From: Poecilobothrus nobilitatus
Lineage: Eukaryota > Arthropoda > Insecta > Diptera > Dolichopodidae
DNA length: 64,000 nucleotides
Assembly (NCBI GenBank): GCA_947095535.1
Contig: OX352772.1
Span: 53,153,445-53,217,444 of the forward strand
Direction: 5' to 3'
Shown here: positions 49,890-59,436 of the stretch, piece by piece
How the letters are laid out: the number at the start of each line of letters is the position of its first letter
How positions within the stretch are numbered: position 1 is the first letter of the stretch
Notes under the pieces: model-generated
Databases searched by the model: none
Seen by the model: the letters and a program-made list of their open reading frames with translations, nothing else
What the model was told of the DNA's origin: nothing
Position numbers and translations under genes: made by a program

Positions 49890-50533
49890 ATTTTACTTAT
49901 ATTCATATAAATATATGGCATCCTTTTCAAAGTTCTCAAAAACTTTTATCTTATATTACTTTTATCTATTTAAACTTTTATAAAATATTTTTAAAATTGA
50001 TATTTTAATACCTATTTTAAAATTTTAATATAATTGATGCAATTTTTAAATAAAAAATTAAGAGCTTTAAGAAGAAAAATTCTAGAAAAAAATCTTTTAA
50101 ATTAACTAATAATAATAGAAAGTCTTTAAATTGAATGCTTTTGTATCTAGATTTTATTTATAATCTGTACATTATTACTAAACCCATATATTTATATATT
50201 TTTTATTCATAATTATATTTTATAACGAAATAAATACAAAAATAGTTTCTTTTAGATCAATAAACTGAATTTAAAGTTTTATAAAATTTAAATAAAATAT
50301 AACTAAATAAAAAAAAAATAAAATAGAAAATCCGTCGCATTTTATATACTATAATCATTGCATTCAATCAAAATCTTAACAACAATATTTTGCTCTTACT
50401 GTATACAATAATTCCCTCTCTTCTACTGTAGCTTAACAAAAAAACAGAATTTTCTTGCAAAATTTAATGAAATTCACTAGAAAGCAAAACTATAAGCTGA
50501 AAATAAAGATAAAATGAAAAAAAAAAAAAAACA
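49890..50533. other. AT-rich DNA without recognisable gene
   Basis: Ends in poly-A (about 50515-50533) at the left edge of the next element. Confidence 0.5.
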
Positions 50534-51324
50534 ACGAGGAAGAATACAGTTGCCTTTGTCAACTCTCAGATACCCGTACGAACCGTTTTTTGTACTACGC
50601 ATCATCCTCAATAAATTCAAATTATCAAAAAAAAATGCAAAAAAATCGTTAAGAAAATTTGTTAGAAAAATTTAGAAAAATGATGTCACACTTTCGTCAA
50701 TTTTAAGGTAACCCTATATTATTAAGAAAAGTTGTTCATAAAACTAAAAATATAATGTTGGAGCTTTAATTTTTGTATATTACTTCAAAAAAATTTGGAC
50801 AGGAGTACAAGTTATAGGTGTTTAAAAATAATGATTTTTTTAGTTTTTGACCCCATACAGCTCCGAAACAGGGGGCGATACAAAAATATTTTCTGAAATA
50901 GCTCATACTTATTTCTAGAGACCTAACTTCTCTCTAAGTCCTGTATATATATTTTTAAATCTAATAAAAGCAGTAATCGCTTGGCGTTTTCAAATTGAAG
51001 ATATACTAATATATATATTAATATTTTTATGATATCTATCAGCACAAAATTTCATGGCTCTATTTCGGATCTAAACCAAAACAAAATAGGGAACCTACAA
51101 ATTGATGTAAGAATATTTTGTGTTAATTTCAAGACTCCAAATTTCTTAGTTTTTGAGTTATCTTGCTGACGAACGGATGGACGGATGGACGGACAAAGCT
51201 CATTCGACTTAGAATTTTTTTCTGATCCGATCCATACCTTTGAAGGTATATATAGCTAGCTTATTTCGAGGTGTTACAAACGGAGGAGCAATTTTAATAT
51301 ACCCGATCCTTATCGTACGGGTAT
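50534..51324 (-). mobile_element. Mini-me-like element H, diverged subfamily
   Basis: The plus-strand left end CGAGGAAGAATACAGTTGCC is followed by CAACTCTCAGATACCCGTAC. Near the right are TTATCTTGCTGACGAACGGA, (TGGACGGA)n, CTTAGAATTTTTTTCTGATC, ATACCTTTGAAGGTATATAT, GGTGTTACAAACGGAGGAGC and TATCGTACGGGTAT. The ends match the other copies, but the interior (AGGGGGCGATACAAAAATAT, CTCTATTTCGGATCTAAACC) does not match elements C-G. It is a different subfamily with shared termini. Confidence 0.8.
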
Positions 51325-52420
51325 AAAAATAGATAAAGTAATAAAAAAAAAAAAAAACAATTTAACTTTAATCTAATTTTTAAAAGAATTTTCTTTATCA
51401 CCTTCATCTTCGTCTTTACTTGAAAAAATCCTCTACTCGCATTATTTTACACTTTTCACTATCATGTTGTTTACATTTTCTTTACAATTTTTTTTCTTTT
51501 CTTTTTCATTTTTTTTTTTTTTCGTTTTGGTTTCTCTTTGATATAATGACTATTCTAAAAGATTAAAATCATTTTTACCTAAAAAACAACATTTTCTTCT
51601 TTTTGTTATCACCATTTCTTAACACCACCAAAACACAAAAGAACAGGAAGAAATTTTTTTTTTTTTTTTTAAAGCAAGTTAAAAACAGAAAGAAGAAAAA
51701 AATATTTAATTTAGACAGTGTCATTTTTTAGTATGTTCCTACCATAGATAGATTGTATAACCAAAGAACTTGTTTTGGTTATTTGGTAATTGATATTCAA
51801 ATATAGTTAAAGAAAAAAAAAACAGAAACAAAATATTTTTGATTCAAGGATAAAAAAAAAAAAAATAGAATCTGATATCGTATAAAAAAACCTGAATTTT
51901 TAAAAAAGGATATTTAACTAGTTAATATGTTTAATGCAGATACTGCGTTATTTTCTTAAGTTTTTTAACTGCGAAATGGTTGATTTATTTAAACCTTACC
52001 TAACTTAAACTTACCACCAATTTTACTACACCACTGTACAATATTTTCTTTATTATACTTTATTTTAAAGAACATCTGATTTAATTGAAGCAAATTTTCT
52101 TTTCAAATTTACCACTTTAAATACATTTTAATTCACAATTTAGTTGATGCTTTAAAAAAGAATAAATATACATTTATTACAAAATATATACATATAGTAT
52201 ATGAATTTAACAACTTTCATATACGATATAGGTAGTAAACTAAATATATATTAGAATCGTAAAAAATTAATATTCTGAGCTTAAAAATACATTTTTGGTG
52301 GAAAACTTAAAAATTTAACTGAAGGCACATAATACCTCCGAATAGTATTGAACTTTAACCAATCAAAACCATCTATTTTAAAAAATCTACTTTGGAATGG
52401 TGTTTTTAATAAAATGTACA
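51325..52420. other. AT-rich DNA without recognisable gene
   Basis: Several poly-A and poly-T runs; nothing recognised. Confidence 0.5.
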
Positions 52421-52758
52421 GTTTGGTTTTAAGAATAAGGATATAGGAAGGATTTTTTTGAAAATTTAGGATTATGGAGTACGGATAGAAAAATTTAAAA
52501 AAAAAAGATTGGTTTTAATAATTAGGATATAAGAAGGGTTCTTGTGAAAATTTAGGATTATGAAGGACGGATAGAAAAATTTAAAAAAACAGTTTGGTTT
52601 TAAGAATGAGGATATAGAAAGGATTCTTGTGAAAATTTAGGATTATGGAGGACGGATAGAAAAATTTAAAAAAACTGTTTGGTTTTAAGAATAAGGATAT
52701 AGGAAGGATTCTTGTGAAAATTTAGGATTATGAAGGACGGATAAAAAAATTTGGAGGT
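52421..52758. repeat. 85-bp tandem array, four units
   Basis: GTTTGGTTTTAAGAATAAGG-like marker at 52421, 52507, 52592 and 52677 (spacing 86, 85, 85). Units share GAAAATTTAGGATTATGRAG and GACGGATAGAAAAATTTAAA. The last two are nearly identical. It ends 130 bp before the hAT element. Confidence 0.9.
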
Positions 52759-52888
52759 AGATATTAAAGAAAGATGTTAATATTCGTCTTAAATTTTGCT
52801 ATGTCATACACATGGAAATTACCAATTTTAAGGAACACATAAAATGGCATATGGTTCAATATATAAATGTGTCCATGACAAACTAATT

Positions 52889-52896
52889 ATCATAAG
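52889..52896. repeat. 8-bp target site duplication, left copy
   Basis: ATCATAAG directly abuts the hAT left end and is repeated exactly at 55303-55310. It fits the nTnnnnAn pattern reported for Ac-group hAT insertions. Confidence 0.9.
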
Positions 52897-53036
52897 TAGG
52901 GTTTCTGAAACGGTTTAAACCGAAACCGAAACCGCGGTTTATGGCATCAAAAACCGAAACCGAAAACCGCAGAATTATTTTTGAGGTTTTCGTTATTAAT
53001 TTTCCTTTTCTTAGCAACAGTATAAAATTTACTTTT

Positions 53037-53152
53037 GAAAATATTTGAAATTATCGCAGCAATCCGTGACAAATTTATAAGTTGTGTTTGTGTTGCTAAG
53101 TTACGTAGGAAGACGAATTTGAAAATATTGTTAATTATCACAGCAATCCGTG
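53037..53152 (+). repeat. Direct repeat in hAT 5' untranslated region
   Basis: About 32 bp (GAAAATATT...AATTATCRCAGCAATCCGTG) at 53037-53068 and again at 53121-53152, 84 bp apart, inside the element upstream of the coding region. It could be a regulatory or transposase-binding duplication; no function is shown. Confidence 0.7.
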
Positions 53153-53302
53153 TTTGTAATTGTGTTTATCATAAGCACAATAAGAAGTAAATTAATAAAT
53201 TTTTTATAATAACCACAATAAAGAGGTAAATAAATAACTTCAATACACTGAAACACCATATATTTATAATTCCCCCCAAAAACCTTCTTTACAGAGTATA
53301 TA

Positions 53303-53641
53303 ATGGCAGCAAAAGATATCCAATCACCCGTTTGGCAATATTTTAATAAGATGTCCACCGATTTGACTAAAACGCAGTGCACTATTTGTAATAAAAGTAT
53401 TACATACTCACGTGGATCCACAGGTGCAATGATAACTCATCTCAAAACTATACATAGGATTGTATTGAAAAAGACTGTAACTTCAGAATCTGACCAAGCT
53501 TTTTTATGCCAAAAAAAGCCTAAAACTATGATGGATTTTGTAAAAAAAGATTCTTTAGAAGTAACAGTTTCCAAACTAGCTGCGATAGATGGCTTTTCAA
53601 TTCGTGGTATAACACGATCAAGTTTTATTAGAGAATCATGA
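53303..53641 (+). CDS. hAT transposase N-terminal part with BED zinc finger
   Basis: The 112-residue frame starts at the first in-frame ATG after the element's 5' region. Residues 11-51 form a BED finger: aromatic W11 and F14, C26-x2-C29, then H46-x4-H51. In hAT transposases this domain binds DNA at the element ends. Residues 85-112 (KLAAIDGFSIRGITRSSF and onward) belong to the linker that normally runs into the catalytic domain. The frame ends at 53639-53641, and the next frame starts at 53638. The two overlap as ATGA and their joint sequence reads like one protein, so a single-base loss is the simplest explanation. Nothing resembling a slippery heptamer precedes it, but reinitiation at ATGA cannot be excluded. 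Confidence 0.85.
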   Translation: MAAKDIQSPVWQYFNKMSTDLTKTQCTICNKSITYSRGSTGAMITHLKTIHRIVLKKTVTSESDQAFLCQKKPKTMMDFVKKDSLEVTVSKLAAIDGFSIRGITRSSFIRES

Positions 53642-55137
53642 ATGTCCGTGGATTCAAGCTTCCAAAAAATGAAACAGATGTCATGAAGTTAATCCTCACA
53701 GATTTTGAAAATAAAAAAGGTGAGTTGAAAAAAAAATTGCACAATGCTAAATGTGTTGGAGAGAAATTCAGCCTTACGATGGATGAATGGACCAGCACCA
53801 AGATGAGGAGATATTTTAATATTAACATACATGATGCTAATGGAAAGTTTAATAATTTGGGATTGGCTCGCATAAATGGTTCTTGCAACGCAGAAAAAAC
53901 TCAACAAATTGTTCGAAATCATTTGTTACAATTTGGTATTGCGTTTGATACAGACATCGTTGCTTGTACTACAGATGGTGCTGCTGTTAATGTAAAATTT
54001 GGAGCGGAAAGTCCTACAGAATTTCAACTATGTCTTGCTCATGGGGTTCATCTTGCCGTTATGGATGTAATTTGTGCTAAAAGTGATTCTGAACAAGAAT
54101 TTTGTGAAGCTGATATTGATAGTGAAGAATCTGTAGAGGATGATGATGATTGTTTCGTCGAAGATGAGGAAAATAATAATATTTGTTCTGAAATAAGAAA
54201 CCTTAATCCAAATCTTCATCGTAGTCTTGAGTCACTAAGAAAAGTTGTTAAATTTTTTCGTAATTCAACTGTTCGAAATAACATATTACAAGATCATATA
54301 AAGAAAATACATAATCACGAACTTGAATTACTCCTGGACTGTAATACTCGCTGGAATTCAATCGTTCCAATGATTGAAAGAGCTTTACTCCTAAAAGATA
54401 GCATTCATGATAGTACAAAAGATTTAGGTGCCTCACATTTATTTATACCTGTGAATTTTGAGTTATTGGAAAAATTAAAAGCAGCATTAGAACTAATAAA
54501 ACTTACTGTGGATGCATTTTGTAGAAGTGATGCAAATATTATCCAGGCCGAAGGAGCCATTACTTTTCTTTACGCTAAACTGGAAAAATTGAATTCCGAA
54601 ATTAGTCGAAAATTCTTAGTATCAATACAAAATCGAATTGAACAAAGAAGAAATAAAAATTTAATTAATTTGGGTAAATTCATCCTGACTCCAACTCTTC
54701 AATCATCGAAACAAATTTTAAGTTATGCAAGTGAGATGCTGAAAAGATTATATCCACTTGACTCTGAAAGTGCTGAAATTTCAATCGAAGATTTGGATGA
54801 AGATGATGATTGTATTGAAAATCCAATTCCAGATGAGCACTCATTAAAAAATGAGTTAAATATAGCAATTGAGAAAGCTTTATTGGAACCAGAACCAAAA
54901 TGTGATTTTGATATCTTGAAGCAAGAGTTCGCTTTGTATAAAAGAACCAATAATAAAATCAAAAATATAACTCTTTTGTACAATGCAATAAAAACAATCA
55001 AACCTACGTCTACAGAAAGTGAAAGAGCTTTCTCAATAGCTGCAAACTTTTGTACAAAAATAAGATCTAGACTGTCCGATGCTTCTTTGAATGCGCTAAC
55101 CTTTTTAAAATTTCATTACTTAAATAATAATAATTAA
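53638..55137 (+). CDS. hAT transposase catalytic and dimerisation part
   Basis: 499 residues. Candidate catalytic triad: D49 (SLTMDEWTS), D113 (ACTTDGAAVN) and E462 in the C-terminal S-E-R-A-F-S motif. C132-x2-H135 (CLAHGVHLAV) and R238-W239 (TRWNS) match the C-x2-H and R-W motifs conserved in hAT transposases such as Hermes. An alpha-helical insertion domain is expected between D113 and E462. It contains acidic runs at about 161-178 and 383-391. The last 45 residues (PTSTESERAF to LKFHYL) are the conserved hAT dimerisation segment. The frame starts at an ATG only by coincidence with the frameshift; the true N terminus lies in the preceding frame. No internal stop is present. Confidence 0.9.
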   Translation: MNVRGFKLPKNETDVMKLILTDFENKKGELKKKLHNAKCVGEKFSLTMDEWTSTKMRRYFNINIHDANGKFNNLGLARINGSCNAEKTQQIVRNHLLQFGIAFDTDIVACTTDGAAVNVKFGAESPTEFQLCLAHGVHLAVMDVICAKSDSEQEFCEADIDSEESVEDDDDCFVEDEENNNICSEIRNLNPNLHRSLESLRKVVKFFRNSTVRNNILQDHIKKIHNHELELLLDCNTRWNSIVPMIERALLLKDSIHDSTKDLGASHLFIPVNFELLEKLKAALELIKLTVDAFCRSDANIIQAEGAITFLYAKLEKLNSEISRKFLVSIQNRIEQRRNKNLINLGKFILTPTLQSSKQILSYASEMLKRLYPLDSESAEISIEDLDEDDDCIENPIPDEHSLKNELNIAIEKALLEPEPKCDFDILKQEFALYKRTNNKIKNITLLYNAIKTIKPTSTESERAFSIAANFCTKIRSRLSDASLNALTFLKFHYLNNNN

Positions 55138-55150
55138 ACTATTTTGATTC

Positions 55151-55156
55151 AATAAA
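55151..55156 (+). promoter_or_regulatory. Candidate poly(A) signal of hAT transposase
   Basis: AATAAA, 13 bp after the transposase stop codon and within the element. It is the right place for a 3' processing signal, but AATAAA is common in this AT-rich DNA. Confidence 0.45.
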
Positions 55157-55302
55157 ACTCATTAAAAATTAATATTTAGTTATTTTTATTTATTATTCAA
55201 TTATATTTTTTGGAAACAGCATAAACCGCAAAAACCGCGGTTATAAATTATCACAAAACCGAAAACCGCGGTTTCAAATAATGCGGTTTTTCAGAAACCC
55301 TA

Positions 55303-55310
55303 ATCATAAG
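55303..55310. repeat. 8-bp target site duplication, right copy
   Basis: ATCATAAG, identical to 52889-52896. Confidence 0.9.
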
Positions 55311-56217
55311 TTGCGGTCCATATATAAATCTTAGTCTTAGTCTTTTATACGTTAGTCTTTTGTACGTTAGTCTTTTGTACAATAGTATTTTGATACAAAA
55401 ACTTGGCGTAGATTAACTCCAGATATTTTAAGTTAGATATTCTTATTAGATAAATATTTTATTTATAAAATACAGATCAACATCACAATTCAAATTGTTT
55501 TGATATATTGATTTAAAAAATTCAATATGTTACGAATATTTTGTCAAAAACAATTTTTTCTTTTTGTTAATTTTATTTAGGTTTGGATTTTAATTTTAAA
55601 CTTATGTTTCTAATGAAATATAAATTTTTTTTTTTTTTTGTAAACTAGATATTTTTCAAAACCCAACCAAATAATAATGAATGAAAATAATGTATTTTTA
55701 TATTGTCATTAATTACTACCTACTATTTAACTGACAGTGACAATTATATAAATATATTTTTTAATGTTGTCATTCTGGAGAGTGCAATACTCATTTTATT
55801 GCCCCGTTAATATTTTCAGGCCAAGTTTTTAAAAAAAATGTTGCCCTAGATTTTTCGAGTTTTGCCCTAAATTTTTTTCAGAAAAGAACACGAACATTTT
55901 TTTCAGTTTTGCATTTTTTTTCAGAAAAGAACGAAAAAAATGTGATCTGAAATAAAGGTGCAACCCTAGGTCAAAACTTTTTTCAGAAAAGAAAACGACA
56001 TTAAATAAATTAGAAATATGATTTTCTGGAATTAAAATCAATTTAAACATTTCCTGCTTATATTGACATGACAGTATAATTTTTGTCATAAGTTTAAAAC
56101 TTGTGACTTATAATAACACCGCGCCCTTGGAAACTTCGCACTTCTTGGGTTAATAAACCACGTGCTTAAGCATTGAGAAGCCTAAGCCTTATAAATTGTG
56201 AAATTAATAAAATATTG
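55311..56217. other. No gene; short local repeats
   Basis: TTTTTTTCAGAAAAGAA recurs three times between about 55864 and 55996 with intervening TTTGCCCTA words. CGTTAGTCTTTTGTA is doubled near 55350-55380. The 86-codon minus-strand frame at 55829-56089 spans these repeats and is not credited. Confidence 0.5.
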
Positions 56218-56396
56218 AAAAAAAAAATATTCATAAATGTGACAAGGAAATTGAAACGTTTTCTTTTCAGGCGTATGTGAAAATATCGTAAGGGGAAATT
56301 ATTCCTACGACATGTGTGGGATTTGAACCCACACTTCCTTTACTGTATATAACGTATTTCATATGCTCTTACCCACTTATGACCAACAAGACCCCA
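56218..56396 (-). mobile_element. SINE-A copy 5, full length
   Basis: On the minus strand: GGGGTCTTGTTGGTCATAAG, GGGTAAGAGCATATGAAATA, a perfect B box GGGTTCAAATCCCACAC, CATGTCGTAGGAATAATTTC, CCTTACGATATTTTCACATA and a GCCTGAAAAGAAAACG arm, with an A-rich tail at 56218-56227. It has the best-preserved B box of the family in this window. Confidence 0.85.
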
Positions 56397-56520
56397 TAAA
56401 TAAATTAATATCTTAAGATTCTTAAGATGTATTATTTTATCTTAAGATTCTTAAGATTAATAAGTTAATATCGTAAGAATAAAAGTCAATATCGTAAGAT
56501 TCAATAACTTTTTGATAGAA
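56397..56520. repeat. Short tandem CTTAAGATT / ATCGTAAGA words
   Basis: ATCTTAAGATTCTTAAGAT occurs twice, followed by three TAATATCGTAAGA-like copies, directly beside the head of SINE-A copy 5. Confidence 0.6.
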
Positions 56521-56632
56521 ACTATTCGTAATAACTTCACTAGATTTCTAATCATCAATTGAATTTAAGTTTAATATTTTTTAAATTATCGGTTTACATC
56601 CTTGTTTTTATGACTCATGTTGTCTGACTCAC

Positions 56633-57190
56633 GGCGCAGTGGTTAAGTCGCCAACCTTTCAATCGAAGGGTTCAAACCCCGGTCAGGTCATATAAATAAA
56701 AAATATGTAGTAATTTTATATCGTAATAATGTATATCGTATAATTCGTATAATAGTAGTAATAATAATAATAATAACAATAATAATAATAATAGTAATAG
56801 TAATAATAACAATAAAAATAATAATAGTAATAATAATAAGAATAGTAATAATAATAAGAATAGTAATAATAATAATAATAGCTGCTACAGTGGAGCTATC
56901 TTTGGTTATATCAAGTGTAGTATAATAATACTAATATTAATAAGAATACTAATACCAATAATAAGGGCCGCTACAGTGACAATGGGGGTTGCCTTCAATA
57001 ATTATCTCATGTAGTAAGGTGTTATATGCTACTACATGTTGTAACTGTTGTAACGGCTATAGACACTGTTAGCAAATAGTAATAATAATAAAATAGTGAA
57101 TCCTGTTTCCTTACAGTTCCACTCCCAATTCAATGTATCCGTTGCTATTTCCTTTCCTATCCCTACTCCCTAGCCAATATACTGCGTTCA
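56633..57190 (+). mobile_element. SINE-C copy 1, tRNA head plus unrelated body
   Basis: The tRNA-like head has A box GGCGCAGTGGTTAAG, a D-stem GGCG/CGCC, and B box GGGTTCAAACCCC, followed by GGTCAGGTCA partly complementary to the 5' TGACTCA. A (TAA)n tract lies at about 56755-56880. The body then reads TAGCTGCTACAGTGGAGCT, TGTTGTAACTG, GACACTGTTAGCAAAT, TACAGTTCCACTCCCAATTC and ATACTGCGTT. The body recurs at 60209-60558. The segment GGCCGCTACAGTGACAATGG at about 56966 is a partial internal repeat of the body start. Not a working tRNA gene: the anticodon arm is irregular and T33 is missing. Confidence 0.75.
56755..56880. repeat. (TAA)n-rich microsatellite inside SINE-C copy 1
   Basis: About 125 bp of TAA with TAG, CAA and AAG interruptions, between the tRNA-like head and the body. 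Copy 2 has a shorter tract at the same position (about 60291-60308). Confidence 0.85.
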
Positions 57191-57268
57191 CAGGTAAGGG
57201 TTTCATCCCATTATATTGGCTAAAAGGGGGAGGTGGGTGTTGGTGTCTTTGGAAGATTCCCACCTCCC
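57172..57268. other. Two consecutive perfect 10-bp stem-loops
   Basis: AGCCAATATA (57172-57181) pairs with TATATTGGCT (57212-57221). GGGAGGTGGG (57228-57237) pairs with CCCACCTCCC (57259-57268). They sit at the end of SINE-C copy 1, GC-rich against an AT background. The copy at 60209 lacks the second stem. Confidence 0.8.
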
Positions 57269-57300
57269 TTAGGGAAAAAAAAATTAATTTTAATATTATA

Positions 57301-57836
57301 ATATTAATTTTAGGTTTAATATTTTAATATTACATTAAATCTTTGAATGTTCTATGGTATTTTACATCCTTATATTTAAAAAATCCAAATTTCATCTTAA
57401 CCTATCTCTAATCTAACTTACCATATGTTATCCTACATATCCTAGTTAATTAGTAATAATTTTAATCAAGTAGGTGATTAGAAAACACCAATAATTTCTA
57501 CTAATGCTTTTGTCTCTTTCTGGTATATGTGTATCAAATTTCAACATCGAATAATCTAGGTTTTGCTAATTATAGTCAATAAAATTGTATGTTCCTCGAT
57601 TATTATAATGAAATAATAAGTGAACATAGTATCGATATTAAATATAACCATTTGAGTCTAGGTATACATATAAAGAATTATTATCATTAGATTATTGAAA
57701 AACTTTTTTAAACTTAAAATCAATACTGATAAATGTGAAAAAATACTTTTTCGAAACACTATGGATAAAGTTAATTGATAGAAATATATCATCTTAATCA
57801 ATATCAGAAAAATTTTTAGGAACCTAAATATTAAAA
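57301..57836. other. No gene recognised; possibly decayed LINE sequence
   Basis: AT-rich sequence leading into a LINE fragment. Its left part may be eroded RT-coding DNA, but no conserved motif is readable before about 57837. Confidence 0.4.
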
Positions 57837-58262
57837 GTAATGATAGAACATTATTAAAACAAACCAAAATAATAAAATATTTAGGAGTGCAAGTTCACCA
57901 TCATTTAAAATTTAAAGACCATGTAAAACACATATTAGGTAAAAGTAACAAAACCTTTATAGTCGCCAGAAATCTATTTTATGACAAATGGAAAAGTCCA
58001 GAATTAAAATCATCTCCCATCAAGCTCTTATAAGACCAATAATGACATATGCCATCATTATTTAGTTTAACATAAGTGCTAGCACAATGGAACTTATTAG
58101 AAAATTTGAGACAGTATTTGAAATGCATTAGGTCTGCATAAATAAAATGAGAGAACCAGAATCAAATTTAACAAGGTTTGCTATAAAATTAATACGTAAT
58201 CATTTTAATAGAGCTCTACCAGTTTTTTTTTTTCAAAACGTAATTATTTTAATAGAGCTCTA
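57837..58262 (+). pseudogene. Jockey-like LINE, RT thumb and C-terminal fragment
   Basis: The first frame gives KQTKIIKYLGVQVHHHLKFK then DHVKHI, the 'KYLGVxxDxxLxWxxH' block just after the RT palm. After a stop at 58031 the next frame gives LIRPIMTYAIII, a stop, then STMELIRKFET. A third frame gives MREPESNLT and FAIKLIRNHFNRAL. These blocks follow the order of Jockey-clade C termini ('LIRPIxxYAxPIW', 'IRKFER', 'YREPESN', 'FIIKLxRNHF'). Frameshifts, stops and an internal deletion show it is dead. SINE-B copy 2 lies directly downstream, and the RNHFNRAL segment is duplicated at 58182 and 58237 around a poly-T run. Confidence 0.8.
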
Positions 58263-58264
58263 AA

Positions 58265-58535
58265 GATATTTATTGCGATATTATTAAAGACAGATATTGC
58301 AATATTACAAAACCATCGGCTACTAAGGCCATTATAGGTCGAATACTATTATTAAATTATACATTAATATTATGTATTTTGTTTATACGAGTATTATATA
58401 TTTTATATTTACGCTATATTTGGTAGCAAGGGGGATTTGTTTTCAATTAATAAAACTTTCTACTTGTGCAGGATTTGAACCCGCACTCCCACGGTTAATA
58501 AGCTAAGTGCTTAACCACTAGGCTACGAAAGCCCC
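58265..58535 (-). mobile_element. SINE-B copy 2, tRNA-derived
   Basis: Minus-strand order: GGGGCTTTCGTAGCCTAGTG head with A box TAGCCTAGTGGTTAAG, GTGCGGGTTCAAATCCTGCA with a perfect B box, AGTTTTATTAATTGAAAACA, TACCAAATATAGCGTAAATA, CGACCTATAATGGCCTTAGT and AGCCGATGGTTTTGTAATAT. It matches 25869-26153. It is inserted at the 3' end of a LINE fragment. Confidence 0.8.
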
Positions 58536-59436
58536 TCACCGAATTTTAACAAAAATCAAGATAGAAAATTACTTTTTAAAAATTGCATAGATATAGGCGT
58601 ATCAAAATTCAATATGATTTTAATACTATTTTTGATTCAAAAGGATATTCCAGAGTCTGCTCTACTGGACTAAACATTCAATGTTAATTTTAAATTATTT
58701 TACGTTCATACAAAATTGATTTGGTATTAGTAATTTAATATTATAATTAAAATAAAGCTTAAACTTTACATATTTCTTGGACTCAGTTTTTTGCTAATAA
58801 TCAAGCTCACAAAATTTCAGCTCTATAAAATTGCACATTACTTTAAAAAAAAAAGTATTATTACACCAATTTTTTACCAAAAATTTAATTATGCATAATT
58901 TTATGCAATCATTTTAAATTTAAATGTAATCTTTAAAAGTAAAAATTACTCTTTTTCATTCTTTTTTAATTTCACCTATTGAAGTAATAAAAAAAATGTT
59001 TTTAACCACTTTTTTATTAATTTTATATAAATTACAATAAAGGTTAAATTTGGTTTTGTGTTTAAACCAAATTGAAATTATACAACCAGAAATTTTACAA
59101 CCTTAAATATGTTTTAATTAAACCCACTATATAAGCGGTTCACTTTTAATACAGTCTATTTTTTTTTTTTAAATATCAATGAAAAAAACCATCAAAAAAA
59201 TATTATATATGGTTTATTTTAAAATTTTATTTAAATCATTTCAGTTATCAGAAAAATCTTTAAAAAAAAAATTGGACCAGGTTCTGAAAAATCTGAGTGG
59301 TTCGATGGTGAAACCTCATTTGAATAATTAAATAAAATGCAAATAAAAAAATTAATTTCAGTTCGAAAATAATTACATATATATACTCGTATATATAAAT
59401 GTAATTTAGTATAATACAAAATACTACATAATTTAT
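58536..59436. other. AT-rich DNA without recognisable gene
   Basis: No structured features seen. Confidence 0.5.

Larger units (their letters stand above)
52897..55302 (+). mobile_element. hAT-superfamily DNA transposon, 2406 bp, near intact
   Basis: Perfect 14-bp terminal inverted repeats (TAGGGTTTCTGAAA) are flanked by a perfect 8-bp duplication. The subterminal regions are dense in AAACCG words. The palindrome AAACCGCGGTTT lies 32 bp inside the left end (52929-52940) and 28 bp inside the right end (55263-55274). A core AACCGCGGTT lies further in at 55233-55242. The element carries a BED-finger hAT transposase in two overlapping frames (53303-53641 and 53638-55137). Perfect ends and duplication suggest recent insertion. 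The Ac-type duplication and R-W motif place it in the hAT superfamily; the exact family is not fixed. Confidence 0.95.

Noticed and set aside
53131..55001. Minus-strand and alternative-frame ORFs over the hAT transposase
   Set aside because: They are shadows of the transposase frames and carry no recognisable domain.
56633..56700. Functional tRNA gene
   Set aside because: A and B boxes and a D-stem are present, but the anticodon arm is irregular, the acceptor pairs only partly, and a SINE-C body follows. It is a tRNA-derived SINE head.
58450..58535. Functional tRNA gene on the minus strand
   Set aside because: Good A and B boxes, but it continues into a body shared with 25869-26153, and the acceptor ends do not pair. 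It is SINE-B.
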